Assembly: GCF_041438805.1 (NCBI RefSeq)
Contig: NZ_CP109191.1
Span: 248,001 to 312,000 of the forward strand
Direction of reading: 5' to 3'
Origin: Streptomyces sp. NBC_01707
GTDB lineage: Bacteria > Actinomycetota > Actinomycetes > Streptomycetales > Streptomycetaceae
Length of the DNA: 64,000 nucleotides
Part shown: in pieces, positions 34,738 to 44,651 of the stretch
Layout: each line of letters begins with the position of its first letter
Position numbering within the stretch: the first letter of the stretch is position 1
Program-made: the position numbers and the translations under genes
The notes under the pieces: model-generated
Seen by the model: only the letters and a program-made list of their open reading frames with translations
Told to the model about the DNA's origin: nothing
Databases searched by the model: none

Positions 34738-36732
34738 ATGCCCCAACGTGACCTTCAGGAGGTCGATCCCGCGGGCCCGCGCAAGCCGGTGTTCCGGGTA
34801 CTGGGCCCACTGGAGATGTGGAACGAAGACATCCGGATCAACCCGGGGGGCAGCAGACAGCGCCATGTCCTGGCCACGTTGTTGATCTACGCTGACAAGG
34901 TGGTCCCGGTCGGACGGCTGGTCCGCGCGGTCTGGGGCGAGGACGTGCCCCATACTGCCGACAATCAGATCCGCAAAATGGTCTGGGACCTGCGGCGGAG
35001 ACTACCGGCCTCGGTGCCCATCGTCACCGAACCACCGGGCTACCGACTCGTGGTGGGAGAAGGCCAGCTCGACGCCCGCTGCTTTGAGACCCTACTGAGC
35101 CGGGCGGAGACCGCGGTTGCCGAGGATCGTGTCGACGCCGCCGTGAAGCACCTGTCCGATGCCCTGGGCCTGTGGCGTGGACGGGCGTTGAGTGGCATGA
35201 CTGGCTCGGTGGTCACGTCCGGCGGACGCGACTTGGACGAGCGACGGCTTGTGGCGACCGAACGGTGTATCGACCTGCGGCTGGCACGTGGTGAGGCCCG
35301 GTCCCTAGTGCCCGACCTGTACTCCTTAGTGGCCGTCCACCCCTTGCATGAAGGGCTGCGTGAGCGACTCATGCTCGCTCTGTACCGGATCGGCCGGCGC
35401 GCGGAGGCCCTGGACGTGATGGCGCAGGGGCGTGTTGAACTCGTGGAACTCGGCATCGAGCCGGGCACCGGACTGTGCCGCCTGCAGGAGCGCATCCTCA
35501 ACGACGACCCGAGCCTCACCCTCCCCGAACCCGAACCTGACTCCAAATCTGAACCGGAGCCTCGGGCAGTGGCCTCCGGTGATGCGCCGACCAGCACCAC
35601 CTCCGTACCCCCCAAGCACGAAGCCCTCTCCGCTTCCAAGTCCACGGACACGCTTTCCCTCCCGCAGCGGCCACACGGCAACCTCCCCTACGACCTACCT
35701 GACTTCACCGGCCGCCGCCGCGAACTCGACGTCCTGATGGAACTCGGCGCCCGAGTCAGCGACCAGACGCCCACAATCGTCACGCTCACCGGCATGCCCG
35801 GCGTGGGCAAGACCGCCCTCGCCGTGCACGCCGCCCACCGCCTGTCCGGTGCTTTTCCCGAAGGACAGCTCTTCCTGGACCTGCAGGGGCTCACCCCACA
35901 CAGCGGCCCGCCCACTCTCGCGGATGCCCTGCAGCACCTGCTGCTCACTCTGGGCACGCCCTCGGACGGCATTCCCGATGATCTCGTAAGCCGGCTGGCG
36001 ACCTGGCGGCGGGCCGTGGCCGGACGCCGTGTGCTGATGGTCCTGGACGGTGTGGAGGACACGGCAACGATCCGTCCGCTACTGCCGGGTACCGGCGGTT
36101 GCCTCGTCATGGTGACCAGCCGCACCGTCGTAGCGGACCTGGATGGGGCTGTCCCGCTGCCCCTGGCCCCGCTACCCGAAGCGGACGCCACCGACCTTCT
36201 TGGCCGCATCATCGGCGTTCACCGCATCGGAGACGCCGCCGAAGCCTGTGCCCTGGTCACCGCCTGCGGCCGGCTCCCGCTGGCGGTGCGGATCATGGGT
36301 GCCCGGCTCAACAACCGCCGATCCTGGAGCCTGGAGTACGCGGTCCACCGGATGCACCGGCATGATCTGCGGCTGCGCGAACTTACCTTTGCCAACCGCA
36401 GCGTGGCCGCCGGGATCGACCAGTGCTACCGCCGGCTGAGCCCCGCTCAGCAGCACCTGTTGCTCACCCTGCGCTCGACGCCGTCTGGCGGGTTCGACGA
36501 CCGCACCGCCGCGCTTCTCGCGGGCGTCCCCACGACTGAGGCGGAGGACGCCCTGGACGGCCTAGTCGATGCCTGCCTGCTGCAGGCTCTCCCCCACCCA
36601 GGCCGCTATGCGCTGCCCGAACTGATCCGCAGCTTCGCCGTCCAGAAGGCCACGGCGGCTGGCTCCGGCACCGGACCCACACTAGCCGCCATGGGTCCGC
36701 GCGAACACACCCGGCAGCCCGTGGAGGTCTGA
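34738..36732 (+). CDS. SARP-family regulator with NB-ARC ATPase domain
   Basis: A 664-residue AfsR/SARP-type activator. Residues about 15-110 form the winged-helix DNA-binding domain (FRVLGPLEMW through VPIVTEPPGYRLVV), followed by the bacterial transcriptional activator domain to about 260 (LELGIEPGTGL-type end). After an acidic linker comes an NB-ARC ATPase with P-loop GMPGVGKTAL and VLMVLDGVED as Walker B. No C-terminal TPR region remains. Residue 197 is encoded by TTA (35326-35328), so translation should depend on the bldA leucyl-tRNA and be tied to development. It is the only evident pathway-specific regulator in the window and probably controls the nearby operons. Confidence 0.92.
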   Translation: MPQRDLQEVDPAGPRKPVFRVLGPLEMWNEDIRINPGGSRQRHVLATLLIYADKVVPVGRLVRAVWGEDVPHTADNQIRKMVWDLRRRLPASVPIVTEPPGYRLVVGEGQLDARCFETLLSRAETAVAEDRVDAAVKHLSDALGLWRGRALSGMTGSVVTSGGRDLDERRLVATERCIDLRLARGEARSLVPDLYSLVAVHPLHEGLRERLMLALYRIGRRAEALDVMAQGRVELVELGIEPGTGLCRLQERILNDDPSLTLPEPEPDSKSEPEPRAVASGDAPTSTTSVPPKHEALSASKSTDTLSLPQRPHGNLPYDLPDFTGRRRELDVLMELGARVSDQTPTIVTLTGMPGVGKTALAVHAAHRLSGAFPEGQLFLDLQGLTPHSGPPTLADALQHLLLTLGTPSDGIPDDLVSRLATWRRAVAGRRVLMVLDGVEDTATIRPLLPGTGGCLVMVTSRTVVADLDGAVPLPLAPLPEADATDLLGRIIGVHRIGDAAEACALVTACGRLPLAVRIMGARLNNRRSWSLEYAVHRMHRHDLRLRELTFANRSVAAGIDQCYRRLSPAQQHLLLTLRSTPSGGFDDRTAALLAGVPTTEAEDALDGLVDACLLQALPHPGRYALPELIRSFAVQKATAAGSGTGPTLAAMGPREHTRQPVEV

Positions 36733-38052
36733 CAGCCCTGCCTTGTCAACGATTGGCGGGCTCCGTCTGTGTCGGCGCCCGTCCGGGCCCGCCGGTGGGC
36801 GGGGCCGCTTGCGGAATGGCCGCTCAGTGTGCGTCGCGGTCGATGCGGCGGCGCTGGTGCAGGGCGGCCCGCTACGGGTGCGCGCGCCTCCTTGAGTGCT
36901 GCGCGGTCTCGCTTGTGGGCGGCCCGCTGAAGCCAGGTCCGACTGTCGTCCTTGAGCGGTTCACCCAGGACGATGAAGCGCTCCGCGATGTCGATGGCGC
37001 GTCCGGCAAGCTCCACGCGCCGCACACTGCTTGCCGCTCCAGCGGCCCTGGCTTGGCCTCCCTGCCCCCGGCCGGTTAATCGAGCTGCCTGAGCTGCCCA
37101 CCGGTGCTCATCAGGTCGCTCGGCACTACCGCTTCACGAGCGGCCCCGCGGTGCTCCTCACTCCTGGACACGTCCGCCGCTACTACAAGTGGCTCACGGA
37201 TGGGCAGGAGAGCCCGCTGCCCACAACTGCCCGCGTGGACCTGGGCAGGCTGAAGTAGCTGGAAGCCACCCTGATCCACTACGCGCGCCAACTCCACCTC
37301 GCCGGCTTGCCCTCCTGATCAGCCGCCCGCACTGTCCGGCCCGGTCTTCCCTTCCGGGCCGGAGGGTTTCCCGCGCCCTCGTGTTCGAGGACGAGCCGCG
37401 CATGACGATCGCGCTCCACGACGGCGACGGGGCGCGCCTGGCAGTCACAGGCGCGGCCACCGGCTACTACGAGATGCGGCTCGACGCGGCGGAGGCCGCC
37501 ACCCTGCTGGCGGGACTCACTCGTGCCGTGGCGTACGACCGCGACGCCATCATCACCGTGGCCGGCCTCGCCGATATCAACGGAGACCACTCCTACGGAT
37601 GGACGTGGCGCATCGCGGACGGCTCCCTGGACGACGACGCAGCCCGTCCGCTGTTCGACCCCTACACCGAACTCAAGGGCGCCGAATTCCCGTACAAAGC
37701 GCGCTGTGGCATGAGTTCAATCAAGCCGCATGGAGGCATGTCGAGTTGACCACCCTTGAGGCCAGCTCCTACGGCACCGCCACCCGGCCCAGGCGGCGCT
37801 TCCTGATGGCAGTGCGCAGCGGCGCGCTCAGCGTGCCCGCCTCCCCGCGGGAGCCCATGCCGACGACCTCGTTCGGCGCGGCGCTCGGCTGGCCGGCGGG
37901 AGAAGAGGTCAACACTCGCGGCGTGTGCGGTGTCGATCCCGCCACCGGGCGACCGAAGGGGGCCTCCCGTTCTCATCGATGTCGACATTCCGACGCACTA
38001 GGTGCCTCCCGCAGTCGTGAATAACTGCTGTCGTGAGTCGTCGATAAAGCCA
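36733..38052. other. Decayed region, possible condensation-domain debris
   Basis: No intact gene is recognised. Short frames read RLIELPELPTGAHQVARHY (37078 onward) and, from an ATG at 37402, a 115-residue frame containing YYEMRLDAAEAATLLAGLTR, which vaguely resembles the end of a condensation domain. An adenylation-domain remnant begins at 38053, so this may be the wreck of an NRPS module; that is a guess. Confidence 0.3.
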
Positions 38053-38088
38053 GATGTACCGCACCGGGGACGTGGTGCGTTGGATTGC
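38053..38088 (+). pseudogene. NRPS adenylation-domain remnant, left piece
   Basis: Reads MYRTGDVVRWI, the A7 core motif of an adenylation domain, then is interrupted by the left end of an ISAs1-type element. The continuation is at 40259. Confidence 0.65.
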
Positions 38089-38237
38089 AGGGCGTCGGCG
38101 TAGTCGGCGGGCGTCCGTTTCGTGATCACGTGAGCTGAAGGATGGCGAGCCGACGGTTCCCTGCTCACGGACGTTGCGCCTCGGGGCTGTTGCGTCTGCC
38201 AGCACCGTCAGGTGGAGCGAGCCGACTGTGCTGGGGG

Positions 38238-38999
38238 ATGATCTCCTGCGTGGTTGAAGAGGCAGGTACAGGTGCCGGTGCGGACGACGCTTGTGCATGG
38301 GATGAGCGACTGGGCTGGGCGTTCGGACTGATAGCGGATGATCCGGCTGCGAGGACCGCAGCGCTTGCCTATTTGGCTGAGGCACGGAGGCAGGCCGCGG
38401 ACGCGCTCGGTCGGTCCAACGAGATGTGGCGGCTGACGCTGCCCCTGGGAGCGGAGGAGCAGTACAGGGAGCGGGCCTTTCTTCAGGCGCGTCGGAGGCA
38501 TCACCAGGCGCAGAGACGTTCACTGCCTGACGGGCTGTGGGGTCGCCCTGCGAGCGGGGATCTGGCGACTTGGCCGGGGTTGCCCTATGCGTTGCTCTTC
38601 TTGGAGTGGGAAGCGAGATACCCGCGGGAGTGGACGCAGCATGCGAAGGCGTGGGGTACGAAGCAGAGTCTTATCCGGGATATGGCCCTGGTTCACCAAG
38701 AGGAGGCGATCAGGGCGAAGCTCACCGATCTGGTCGAGATCGTCGTCCTCCGCGCGTATCGCTGCAAAGACCGCGAGTACGTGCGGGTTGCCAGGGCTGT
38801 CGACAGCGCTGACCTGCGCGGCAGGCTCGGTCGTGCGGTCGATTCGGACAGTCCGTGGGCCCGGTGCCATGCAGAGTATGTGCTCTGGCTCCTTGACCGC
38901 CCTGACATGCCGAACACACCTCATGTCTGGCGGGCCTGGGTGGCAGGCGAGGCTGCGGCGTTGATGTGGCCTGGGGACGATGCCAGGAAGGTCCCGTGA
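38238..38999 (+). CDS. Passenger protein of the ISAs1-type element, unknown function
   Basis: A 253-residue protein I do not recognise. It is soluble and helix-rich, with [36 protein letters not shown] and [19 protein letters not shown]. No catalytic motif, signal peptide or membrane segment is visible. ATG at 38238 follows GGGGG; an upstream ATG at 38142 would add 32 low-complexity residues. It lies wholly between the element ends, in the same direction as and just before the transposase, so it moves with it. It could be an accessory factor for transposition or unrelated cargo. Confidence 0.65.
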   Translation: MISCVVEEAGTGAGADDACAWDERLGWAFGLIADDPAARTAALAYLAEARRQAADALGRSNEMWRLTLPLGAEEQYRERAFLQARRRHHQAQRRSLPDGLWGRPASGDLATWPGLPYALLFLEWEARYPREWTQHAKAWGTKQSLIRDMALVHQEEAIRAKLTDLVEIVVLRAYRCKDREYVRVARAVDSADLRGRLGRAVDSDSPWARCHAEYVLWLLDRPDMPNTPHVWRAWVAGEAAALMWPGDDARKVP

Positions 39000-39006
39000 T
39001 CATGGA

Positions 39007-40221
39007 GTGCTCTACGCCTTCGTACCTGCCTGGAAGACCGTGCCTGCCGACGCATCATCCGCGATCCCGCTCGCCCTTGACCAGCTCCGAGAGCATCTCG
39101 ACGTCGGACCCGGGGAGGTGCCCGGCCTGCTGGAGCGGCTGGCCCAGGTGCCGGACCCGCGCGATCCGCGCGGAGTGCGGCACGCGCTGGCCGTCGTCCT
39201 CGCGCTGACCGCGTGCGCGGTGCTGGCCGGGGCGACCTCGCTGCTGGCGGTCGGCGAGTGGATCGCGGACGCGCCACCGCAGGTGCTGGAGCGACTCGGC
39301 GTACAGCCTGATCCAGTGCTGCCTCGGCGGCTGGTCCCGGCCGAGGCGACGGTCCGCCGGCTGCTGACCCGCATCGACGGAGACGCCCTGGACCGGGCGG
39401 TAGGCGGATGGCTCGCCGACCGTCGACCTGCGAGCGCCGGGCTGCGCGGACTCTCTGTGGACGGCAAGTCCCTGCGCGGCGCGGCCAAGGCTCGGGGGCG
39501 GAAGATCCACCTGCTCGCCGCGGTGGAGCACACCACCGGGCTCGTCCTGGCCCAGTTCGACGTCGGCGAGAAGACCGGGGAAACCAGGCGCCTGCAGCCG
39601 CTGCTGGACAACATCGCTGACCTAGCCGGAACCGTGGTCACCAGCGACGCGCTCCACACGCAACGCGAGCACGCCGCCTACCTCCTGGGCCGCCGCGCCC
39701 ACTACATCGCCATCGTCAAGGGCAACCAGAAGAACCTGCATAAGCAGCTGAAGTCCCTGCCCTGGAACGACATCCCGCTCCAAGGCCGCACCCACGGCGC
39801 TGGCCACGGCCGCGCCGAGATCCGTCGCATCAAGGTCGCCACCGCGGGAAACCTGCTCTTCCCCGGCACCCGTCAGGCCGTTCAGATCAAGCGCCGACGC
39901 ACCGACCGCAAGACCGGCAAGACCACCATCACCACCGTCTACGCGGTCACCAGCCTGACCGCCGAGCAGGCCACTCCCGCCCAGCTCGCGAAGCTCATCC
40001 GCGACCACTGGAAGATCGAGGCCCTGCACCACGTCCGCGACACCACCTTCGCCGAGGACGCCTCCCAGCTGCGGACCGGCAACGCACCCCGCGCCATGGC
40101 GACCTGCCGCAACCTTGCCGTCGGAGCCCTGCGAATGAACGGCGTGAAGAACATCGCCTCCGGCCTCCGTCGCAACGCGCGCGTCGCCCGCCGCCCCCTC
40201 GCGCTCCTCGGCCTCGCGTGA
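39007..40221 (+). CDS. ISAs1-family transposase
   Basis: A 404-residue DDE transposase of the ISAs1/H-repeat type. The N-terminal helper domain has [20 protein letters not shown]; the core has [14 protein letters not shown] (first Asp), [14 protein letters not shown] (second Asp) and the C-terminal [15 protein letters not shown] with the catalytic Glu. The frame is intact and the stop lies inside the right inverted repeat, so the element may still be active. The start is not certain: GTG at 39007, or an upstream ATG at 38980 that overlaps the passenger gene. Confidence 0.9.
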   Translation: MLYAFVPAWKTVPADASSAIPLALDQLREHLDVGPGEVPGLLERLAQVPDPRDPRGVRHALAVVLALTACAVLAGATSLLAVGEWIADAPPQVLERLGVQPDPVLPRRLVPAEATVRRLLTRIDGDALDRAVGGWLADRRPASAGLRGLSVDGKSLRGAAKARGRKIHLLAAVEHTTGLVLAQFDVGEKTGETRRLQPLLDNIADLAGTVVTSDALHTQREHAAYLLGRRAHYIAIVKGNQKNLHKQLKSLPWNDIPLQGRTHGAGHGRAEIRRIKVATAGNLLFPGTRQAVQIKRRRTDRKTGKTTITTVYAVTSLTAEQATPAQLAKLIRDHWKIEALHHVRDTTFAEDASQLRTGNAPRAMATCRNLAVGALRMNGVKNIASGLRRNARVARRPLALLGLA

Positions 40222-40258
40222 TCACAAAACGGACGCCCGCCGACTACGCCGAAGCCCT

Positions 40259-40608
40259 GCGTTGGATTGCGGAAGGCAGTCTCGAGTACCTCGGCCGCGC
40301 CGACGACCAGGTCAAGATCCGTGGGTCCCTGATCGAACTCGGTGAGATCGACCCCACCTGGCCTGCTGCGAGAGTGTGGCCCAGGCCGCTGTCGTGGTGC
40401 GCGAGGACACCCCTGGGGTGAAACGACTGGCGGCCTACGCGGTCCCGGGCACGGCAGCCGGCCTTGACACACCAGAACTGCGTGAACGCCTGGCCGCCGT
40501 GCTGCCGGACCACATGGTGCCCGCGGCGTTCGTGGTGCTGGAGGAACTGCCTCTCACTCCCAACGGGAAGCTGGCCGCAAGGCCCTGCCCGCACCGGGCG
40601 GGACCGTG
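40259..40608 (+). pseudogene. NRPS adenylation-domain remnant, right piece
   Basis: Continues the fragment cut at 38088: WIAEGSLEYLGRADDQVKIRG (A8), then a frameshift near 40350, after which [17 protein letters not shown] and [13 protein letters not shown] (A10 with Lys) appear in a second frame. No carrier domain follows. The gene had decayed by both frameshift and insertion. Confidence 0.75.
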
Positions 40609-41141
40609 AATCCTGGCCAAGGCCCGCTCCACCCGATCGAGTCAGAAGTCGACGAAACCACGCTCCCGGCCCAACTCACTGCATGACCTCAAAGTGGATC
40701 ATTGAGTGGCCGTCGATGCACCACTCCAGCGGACGTGACCCGGCCCGCACAGCTGGCCATTGCCTGGATAGAAGGCCGCGCCTGCCTGCGGTCTTGGCGC
40801 CGCAGGGCCCACTCGCGCGGGGGCCCAGACCCGCCGGGATGGTCGCGAGTCGCGCAGTCACATCCACAAGTGGACGAACCGGACTGGGCGACCGCGACCC
40901 CCGCGACACTTCGACAACGGAGCTTCTTTGTTCTCGCGGGACTCGGCATCCGCGAGATACCAAGAGGACCTTCTTCCATGCAGGCCGGCCAGCTCACCTG
41001 AATCAGGATGCTGTTCGTGCGCCACCGACCACGCGAGCGGATAGAGAACAGCCTGTGAGACCACCCATGTTGCCAGCCAACACGGGATGAAAGAGCTCAG
41101 TCATATTACGAGGGAATGATTATCAATCCCCGCGATAGGCA
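40609..41141. other. Gap without recognised gene
   Basis: About 530 bp downstream of the adenylation remnant. I see no supported coding frame or element end. Confidence 0.4.
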
Positions 41142-41411
41142 TTAGAAGCGCGCGCCGAACAGGCCGTACCTGCCGTAGTCCAGGAACTCGCACTTATATG
41201 CATTCCACTCGCCCTCGTTCACAACCCTATCGCCCTCTTTTATGCAAGCAGCCATGCTGGGCCAATCGGAAAGGTGGAACCAGGCATTGGCAATAGCCGG
41301 TGTCACTCGCTGGGTGGCAGTAACCTCATTTGTCGCACTCGCACTGGTTGCCATTCCGGCTGTGGCTATCACGGCCAGCGTGATAGTGGCGATTGCTCGC
41401 TGCTTGAACAT
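41142..41411 (-). CDS. Small secreted protein, unknown function
   Basis: An 89-residue protein with a clear Sec signal: MFKQRAIATITLAVIATAG followed by a probable cleavage after SASA, near residue 26. The mature part of about 63 residues is moderately acidic, with two Cys (about positions 56 and 74) that could form one disulfide, and ends YGRYGLFGARF. ATG at 41411 follows a strong GGGAGG. It has no coding neighbour in operon distance. The architecture resembles small secreted Streptomyces proteins of unknown role; I assign no function. Confidence 0.8.
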   Translation of the reverse strand: MFKQRAIATITLAVIATAGMATSASATNEVTATQRVTPAIANAWFHLSDWPSMAACIKEGDRVVNEGEWNAYKCEFLDYGRYGLFGARF

Positions 41412-41629
41412 GAATCCTCCCTAAAACAGAACGGCTTGATCTCTCTCGGGCAAGCTAGCAAACGACCAAGTGCCCTCTATGGAATCTGCGTGCCTTTCTT
41501 TCCGGGACGAGTAGTCATTAAGGCTATTTCATCCGGGATATGTGCAGTTCAGAAGGGTGTGGATTGCCTGACTGATGGTGCCGATTCGCCGGGTGGAGCA
41601 TCTGGCTTGCCGGAGCAGCTGCCAGGTCT

Positions 41630-42040
41630 TCAACTGTGCGAAGGAGCGTTCGCCTGGGCCCGCAGTCGGGCGTGATCACGGTTGAACGTCGGGTAGTGCT
41701 CGGGTTGTTCGCGGTGGTGGTAGTAGGGGGTGCGGACCGCGGCGCCGGCGCCCTGGTAGGCCTGGTCCGCGAGCACGAGGATCTGTCGGGTCAGGCAGGT
41801 CTGGACGATGCCGTGGGCGCGGGCCGCGGTCGGGTCATGGGTGCGTCCCCGTGTCGCACGTGATAACCAGAGCGGGGTTCCGTCCGGCCGTGCGATGACC
41901 TGGACGTACGTGCCGTGCTCCTGTGTTTCTGTACGGGACGTCGAGCGTGGAAGGATACGGAACCAACAGGCCTCGGTCCCCGGCGTGATGAGTGATATCA
42001 CCACGCCAACGACAAGGGGCCTTGTGCCAGCGCCACAACG
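41630..42040 (-). pseudogene. IS5-family transposase C-terminal remnant
   Basis: The minus strand reads HGTYVQVIARPDGTPLWLS, then RGRTHDPTAARAHGI and ILVLADQAYQGAGAAVRTPY, the DDE core of a DDE_Tnp_4 transposase. The N-terminal region is missing or frameshifted. Confidence 0.65.
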
Positions 42041-42089
42041 CCTGCGATGAGGGCCGTCTACCTGATGCTCTGGAGCGCAGCGACCCGCT

Positions 42090-42290
42090 GGCAGGGTCTG
42101 GGGCAACGGGGCCACCACATGGCGACTACCGAGCGGCAGAGATGAATACTGCGTGAACTCGAATCAGGCAGCCCACGGCATGAGATCGGCTCCCGCACCG
42201 GAATGAAGCAGCGAACAGTCGAACGGGAACTTCTGTCCCTGCGGGACAAACCCGGAGGCTGGACCATCTATCAAGTCATGCCCTGGTAGG
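42090..42290 (+). pseudogene. Possible LuxR-type helix-turn-helix remnant
   Basis: After an in-frame stop the plus strand reads ILRELESGSPRHEIGSRTG then MKQRTVERELLSLRDK, the pattern of a LuxR recognition helix-turn-helix. No start or receiver part is present. Weak assignment. Confidence 0.3.
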
Positions 42291-42529
42291 GGCATTCCGC
42301 TGAGCGGGGTCTGCTGTAACACAACCCACCGGTGCGCCACGCGGACCGCACTACCACCACAGGGACATGATCGTGTGGCTTCTGCATTTCTGCACGGTGA
42401 GCGCGACTGATTACGAACGCATAGCGGGCGGCCCGGATGGTGACGGTCCGGGTGGGGCCTCCTGTGGGCCCGCATCACGGGATAAAATCATGATAGAAAC
42501 GCTCACTTAGAGGTCGTTTTCTCCTATTC

Positions 42530-43065
42530 TTTCATCATGGGGTGTCGGCTTGGCTCGGTTTTGTCGATCGTGCCAGGAGATGGTGTTCTCGCCGTGAGAC
42601 GGCCGGCCATGAGATCGGTCATAGCAGCATGGATCATGGCTTCCGAGCGAGCGGGATGGGTTTCGTAATCACGAGCGAGTCGGCGGTGGAGCATGAGCCA
42701 CCGTAGGTTCGCTCCACTGTCCAGCGTTTAGGGATCGGTGCGAATCCCCTGGTCCCGGGGGCGCGTTGGACGATTTCGAGGTCGATGCCGAGGGTGGCGG
42801 CGTGTTCGAGGAAGTGTTTGCGGTAGCCGCCGTCGACCCAGACCTTGCGGATCGTGGGATGGGCGGCCGCTGTCTGGTCGAGGGGGTCTGGCCCGCGGCG
42901 GAGTCCTGGACGCCCCGGCCGCGGGTGCCAGACCGGCAGGCGCTGTGCGGGATCCTGTTCGTGCGTGCGCTCTACCGCCCAACGGAAAAGTTCAGCGATG
43001 ACCCGGCGGATGCCGCGTTGCCGCAGCAGGCGCCGGTACTTGTCTTTGTCGTAGCCGCGGTCTGC
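42530..43065 (-). pseudogene. Two fused IS5-type transposase remnants
   Basis: Near 43000 the minus strand reads ADRGYDKDKYRRLLRQRGI from one IS5 subgroup. It then passes into KVWVDGGYRKHFLEHAATLG and WTVERTYGG from another, and ends in a shifted frame with WLMLHRRLARDYETHPARSE. Two different elements recombined or inserted at one place and decayed. Confidence 0.55.
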
Positions 43066-43377
43066 GAAACCGCAACGACGTCACCCAACTCCTGCCCCTG
43101 CTCGACACGGTCCCCGCCGTGGCCGGCGTCGCCAGCCGGCCCAGACAACGGGCGACGCGCTCCTCGCGGGGCGTCGGACGTGGCTGCGCGCGCTGTCCTG
43201 GTCAACGACGGCTGCCACCACCGGACATGCAGGCCCCCTACGCCCAGCCTGAAGTCGGCCATCGCTTCACGACTGGGGTGGGCATACTCCTGGACCTGAA
43301 ATTCCTACCCAGCACGCGCCTGTACGTGGCGCTGGCCCTGGTGAGCGCCTGCGTTATCACGGGGCGTCAAGCCTGTG

Positions 43378-44535
43378 TCAGAACAGCATCCGGCCGGGGG
43401 CGAAGCCGAAACGGACACGGCCAACTGCCTCGAAAAGGGTCGCGGAGTGGTTGGCGTGTTGAAGCGCGACCATGCCGTCCCGAAAGAGCCGCTCGATGGG
43501 ATTGCCCCGATAGAGGGATGAAGAACTGCCGAGCTCATACATGTCCAGCAGTACCTTTCTGCTCACCTGGGCACCGTGGCTCATCGCGGCGCGAAGAAGC
43601 GCACGCTGCTCGATGGTGACAGGCTCAGACTTCTCACCAGCGGCGTCCAACGCCGCAGCCGCCGAGAGCAGCAAGAGCCGGGCCGCCTGAAGAGCGGCCT
43701 CGGACTGGGCGATCACCTCTTGGGTGCGTGCGGACTCGGCCAGGGTCCCGCCTGCGGGCGTCTTCTTGGACGTGACCAAGGCGACGGTCTCGTCGATGGC
43801 TGCCTGCGCCACGCCCAAAACGACAGCGGTACATCCAGGAAGGACAAGCGCGGGTACGTATCCCTGGTACAGCGGCCGGTCGATGCGAACCGGCCCCTCA
43901 ATGCCGGCGACCAGTTCGTTCGGGACGAAAGCGTCGTGCACGGCAACGTCATTGCTTCCCGAACCGATCAGGCCGCTGACATTCCACGTGTCCTTCATCT
44001 CCCACTGGCCTCGACGGAGGATGAAGAGTCGGACGTCGGGCGTTCCTCGTTTTGTCAGACGCTGGCTGCCGTCCTCCACGATGACGCAGACCACAGCGAG
44101 GCAGTCTGCCTGACCGATACCGGTGACGATTTTCCAGGTGCCGGACAAACGATAGCCACCGTCGACGGGTACCGCTGTTCCGGGTGATCCTGAGTTCGCG
44201 AAGATGGGCTCGCGACCATCTGCCCAGATCTGGTCGCAGCCAGCCTGGTCGAGCATGGCCCCGACGAATCCCCAGTTGGCATTCCATACCGTCCAGGCCA
44301 CAGAAGCATCGAGGCGGCCAAACGCGGCATACACCTTGAGCACCGTCTCCAACGGGGCTTCGAATCCGCCGTACTCGCGTGGAGTGAGCATGCGGAACGC
44401 CCCATGATCACGCAACTCATGAAGCAGCTTCTCGGGCAGGGACCTGCTTGATTCTATGTGACTTACAGCTGCACCGATGGAAGGTGCCAGTCGCCTGGGA
44501 AGCTCCAACAGGCTGGACTCGTTCGTACTCATCAT
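43378..44535 (-). CDS. Acyl-CoA dehydrogenase-fold flavin enzyme
   Basis: A 385-residue protein of the acyl-CoA dehydrogenase superfamily, closer to the flavin-dependent monooxygenase branch (DszC/HsaA type). ELRDHGAFRMLTPREYGG and DASVAWTVWNANWGF lie in the N-terminal helical domain, the middle strand domain has YRLSGTWKIVTG, and the C-terminal bundle ends GSSSSLYRGNPIERLFRD, typical of that branch. Such enzymes hydroxylate aromatic or sulfur substrates with a separate flavin reductase, not seen here. ATG at 44535 (or 44532) follows AGGAG. It precedes no pathway gene in operon distance, so its role is open. Confidence 0.82.
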   Translation of the reverse strand: MMSTNESSLLELPRRLAPSIGAAVSHIESSRSLPEKLLHELRDHGAFRMLTPREYGGFEAPLETVLKVYAAFGRLDASVAWTVWNANWGFVGAMLDQAGCDQIWADGREPIFANSGSPGTAVPVDGGYRLSGTWKIVTGIGQADCLAVVCVIVEDGSQRLTKRGTPDVRLFILRRGQWEMKDTWNVSGLIGSGSNDVAVHDAFVPNELVAGIEGPVRIDRPLYQGYVPALVLPGCTAVVLGVAQAAIDETVALVTSKKTPAGGTLAESARTQEVIAQSEAALQAARLLLLSAAAALDAAGEKSEPVTIEQRALLRAAMSHGAQVSRKVLLDMYELGSSSSLYRGNPIERLFRDGMVALQHANHSATLFEAVGRVRFGFAPGRMLF

Positions 44536-44651
44536 TTCTCCTGGTGTCTCTATGCACAGCCTGGCGGGCGTCGGGCACAGCATTCTGTGGCCTGTAAACC
44601 AATGCCAAGGTTCGAGCCGGTTGGGCGTGACCGCCGATCCGAGGACCGGGG

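Larger units (their letters stand above)
38089..40258 (+). mobile_element. ISAs1-type element with passenger gene
   Basis: Terminal inverted repeats at 38089-38130 and 40217-40258 match at 40 of 42 positions (outer end AGGGC, inner end GTGATCACG). GCGTTGGATTGC flanks both sides (38077-38088 and 40259-40270). If the repeats include the adjacent GC, the target duplication is the 8-bp GTTGGATT, in the ISAs1 range. The element is about 2.2 kb because a 253-codon gene lies before the transposase. It splits an NRPS adenylation remnant. Confidence 0.85.

Noticed and set aside
37402..37749. A 115-residue frame as a genuine condensation-domain gene
   Set aside because: Resemblance is vague and no core motif is present; kept only as possible debris.
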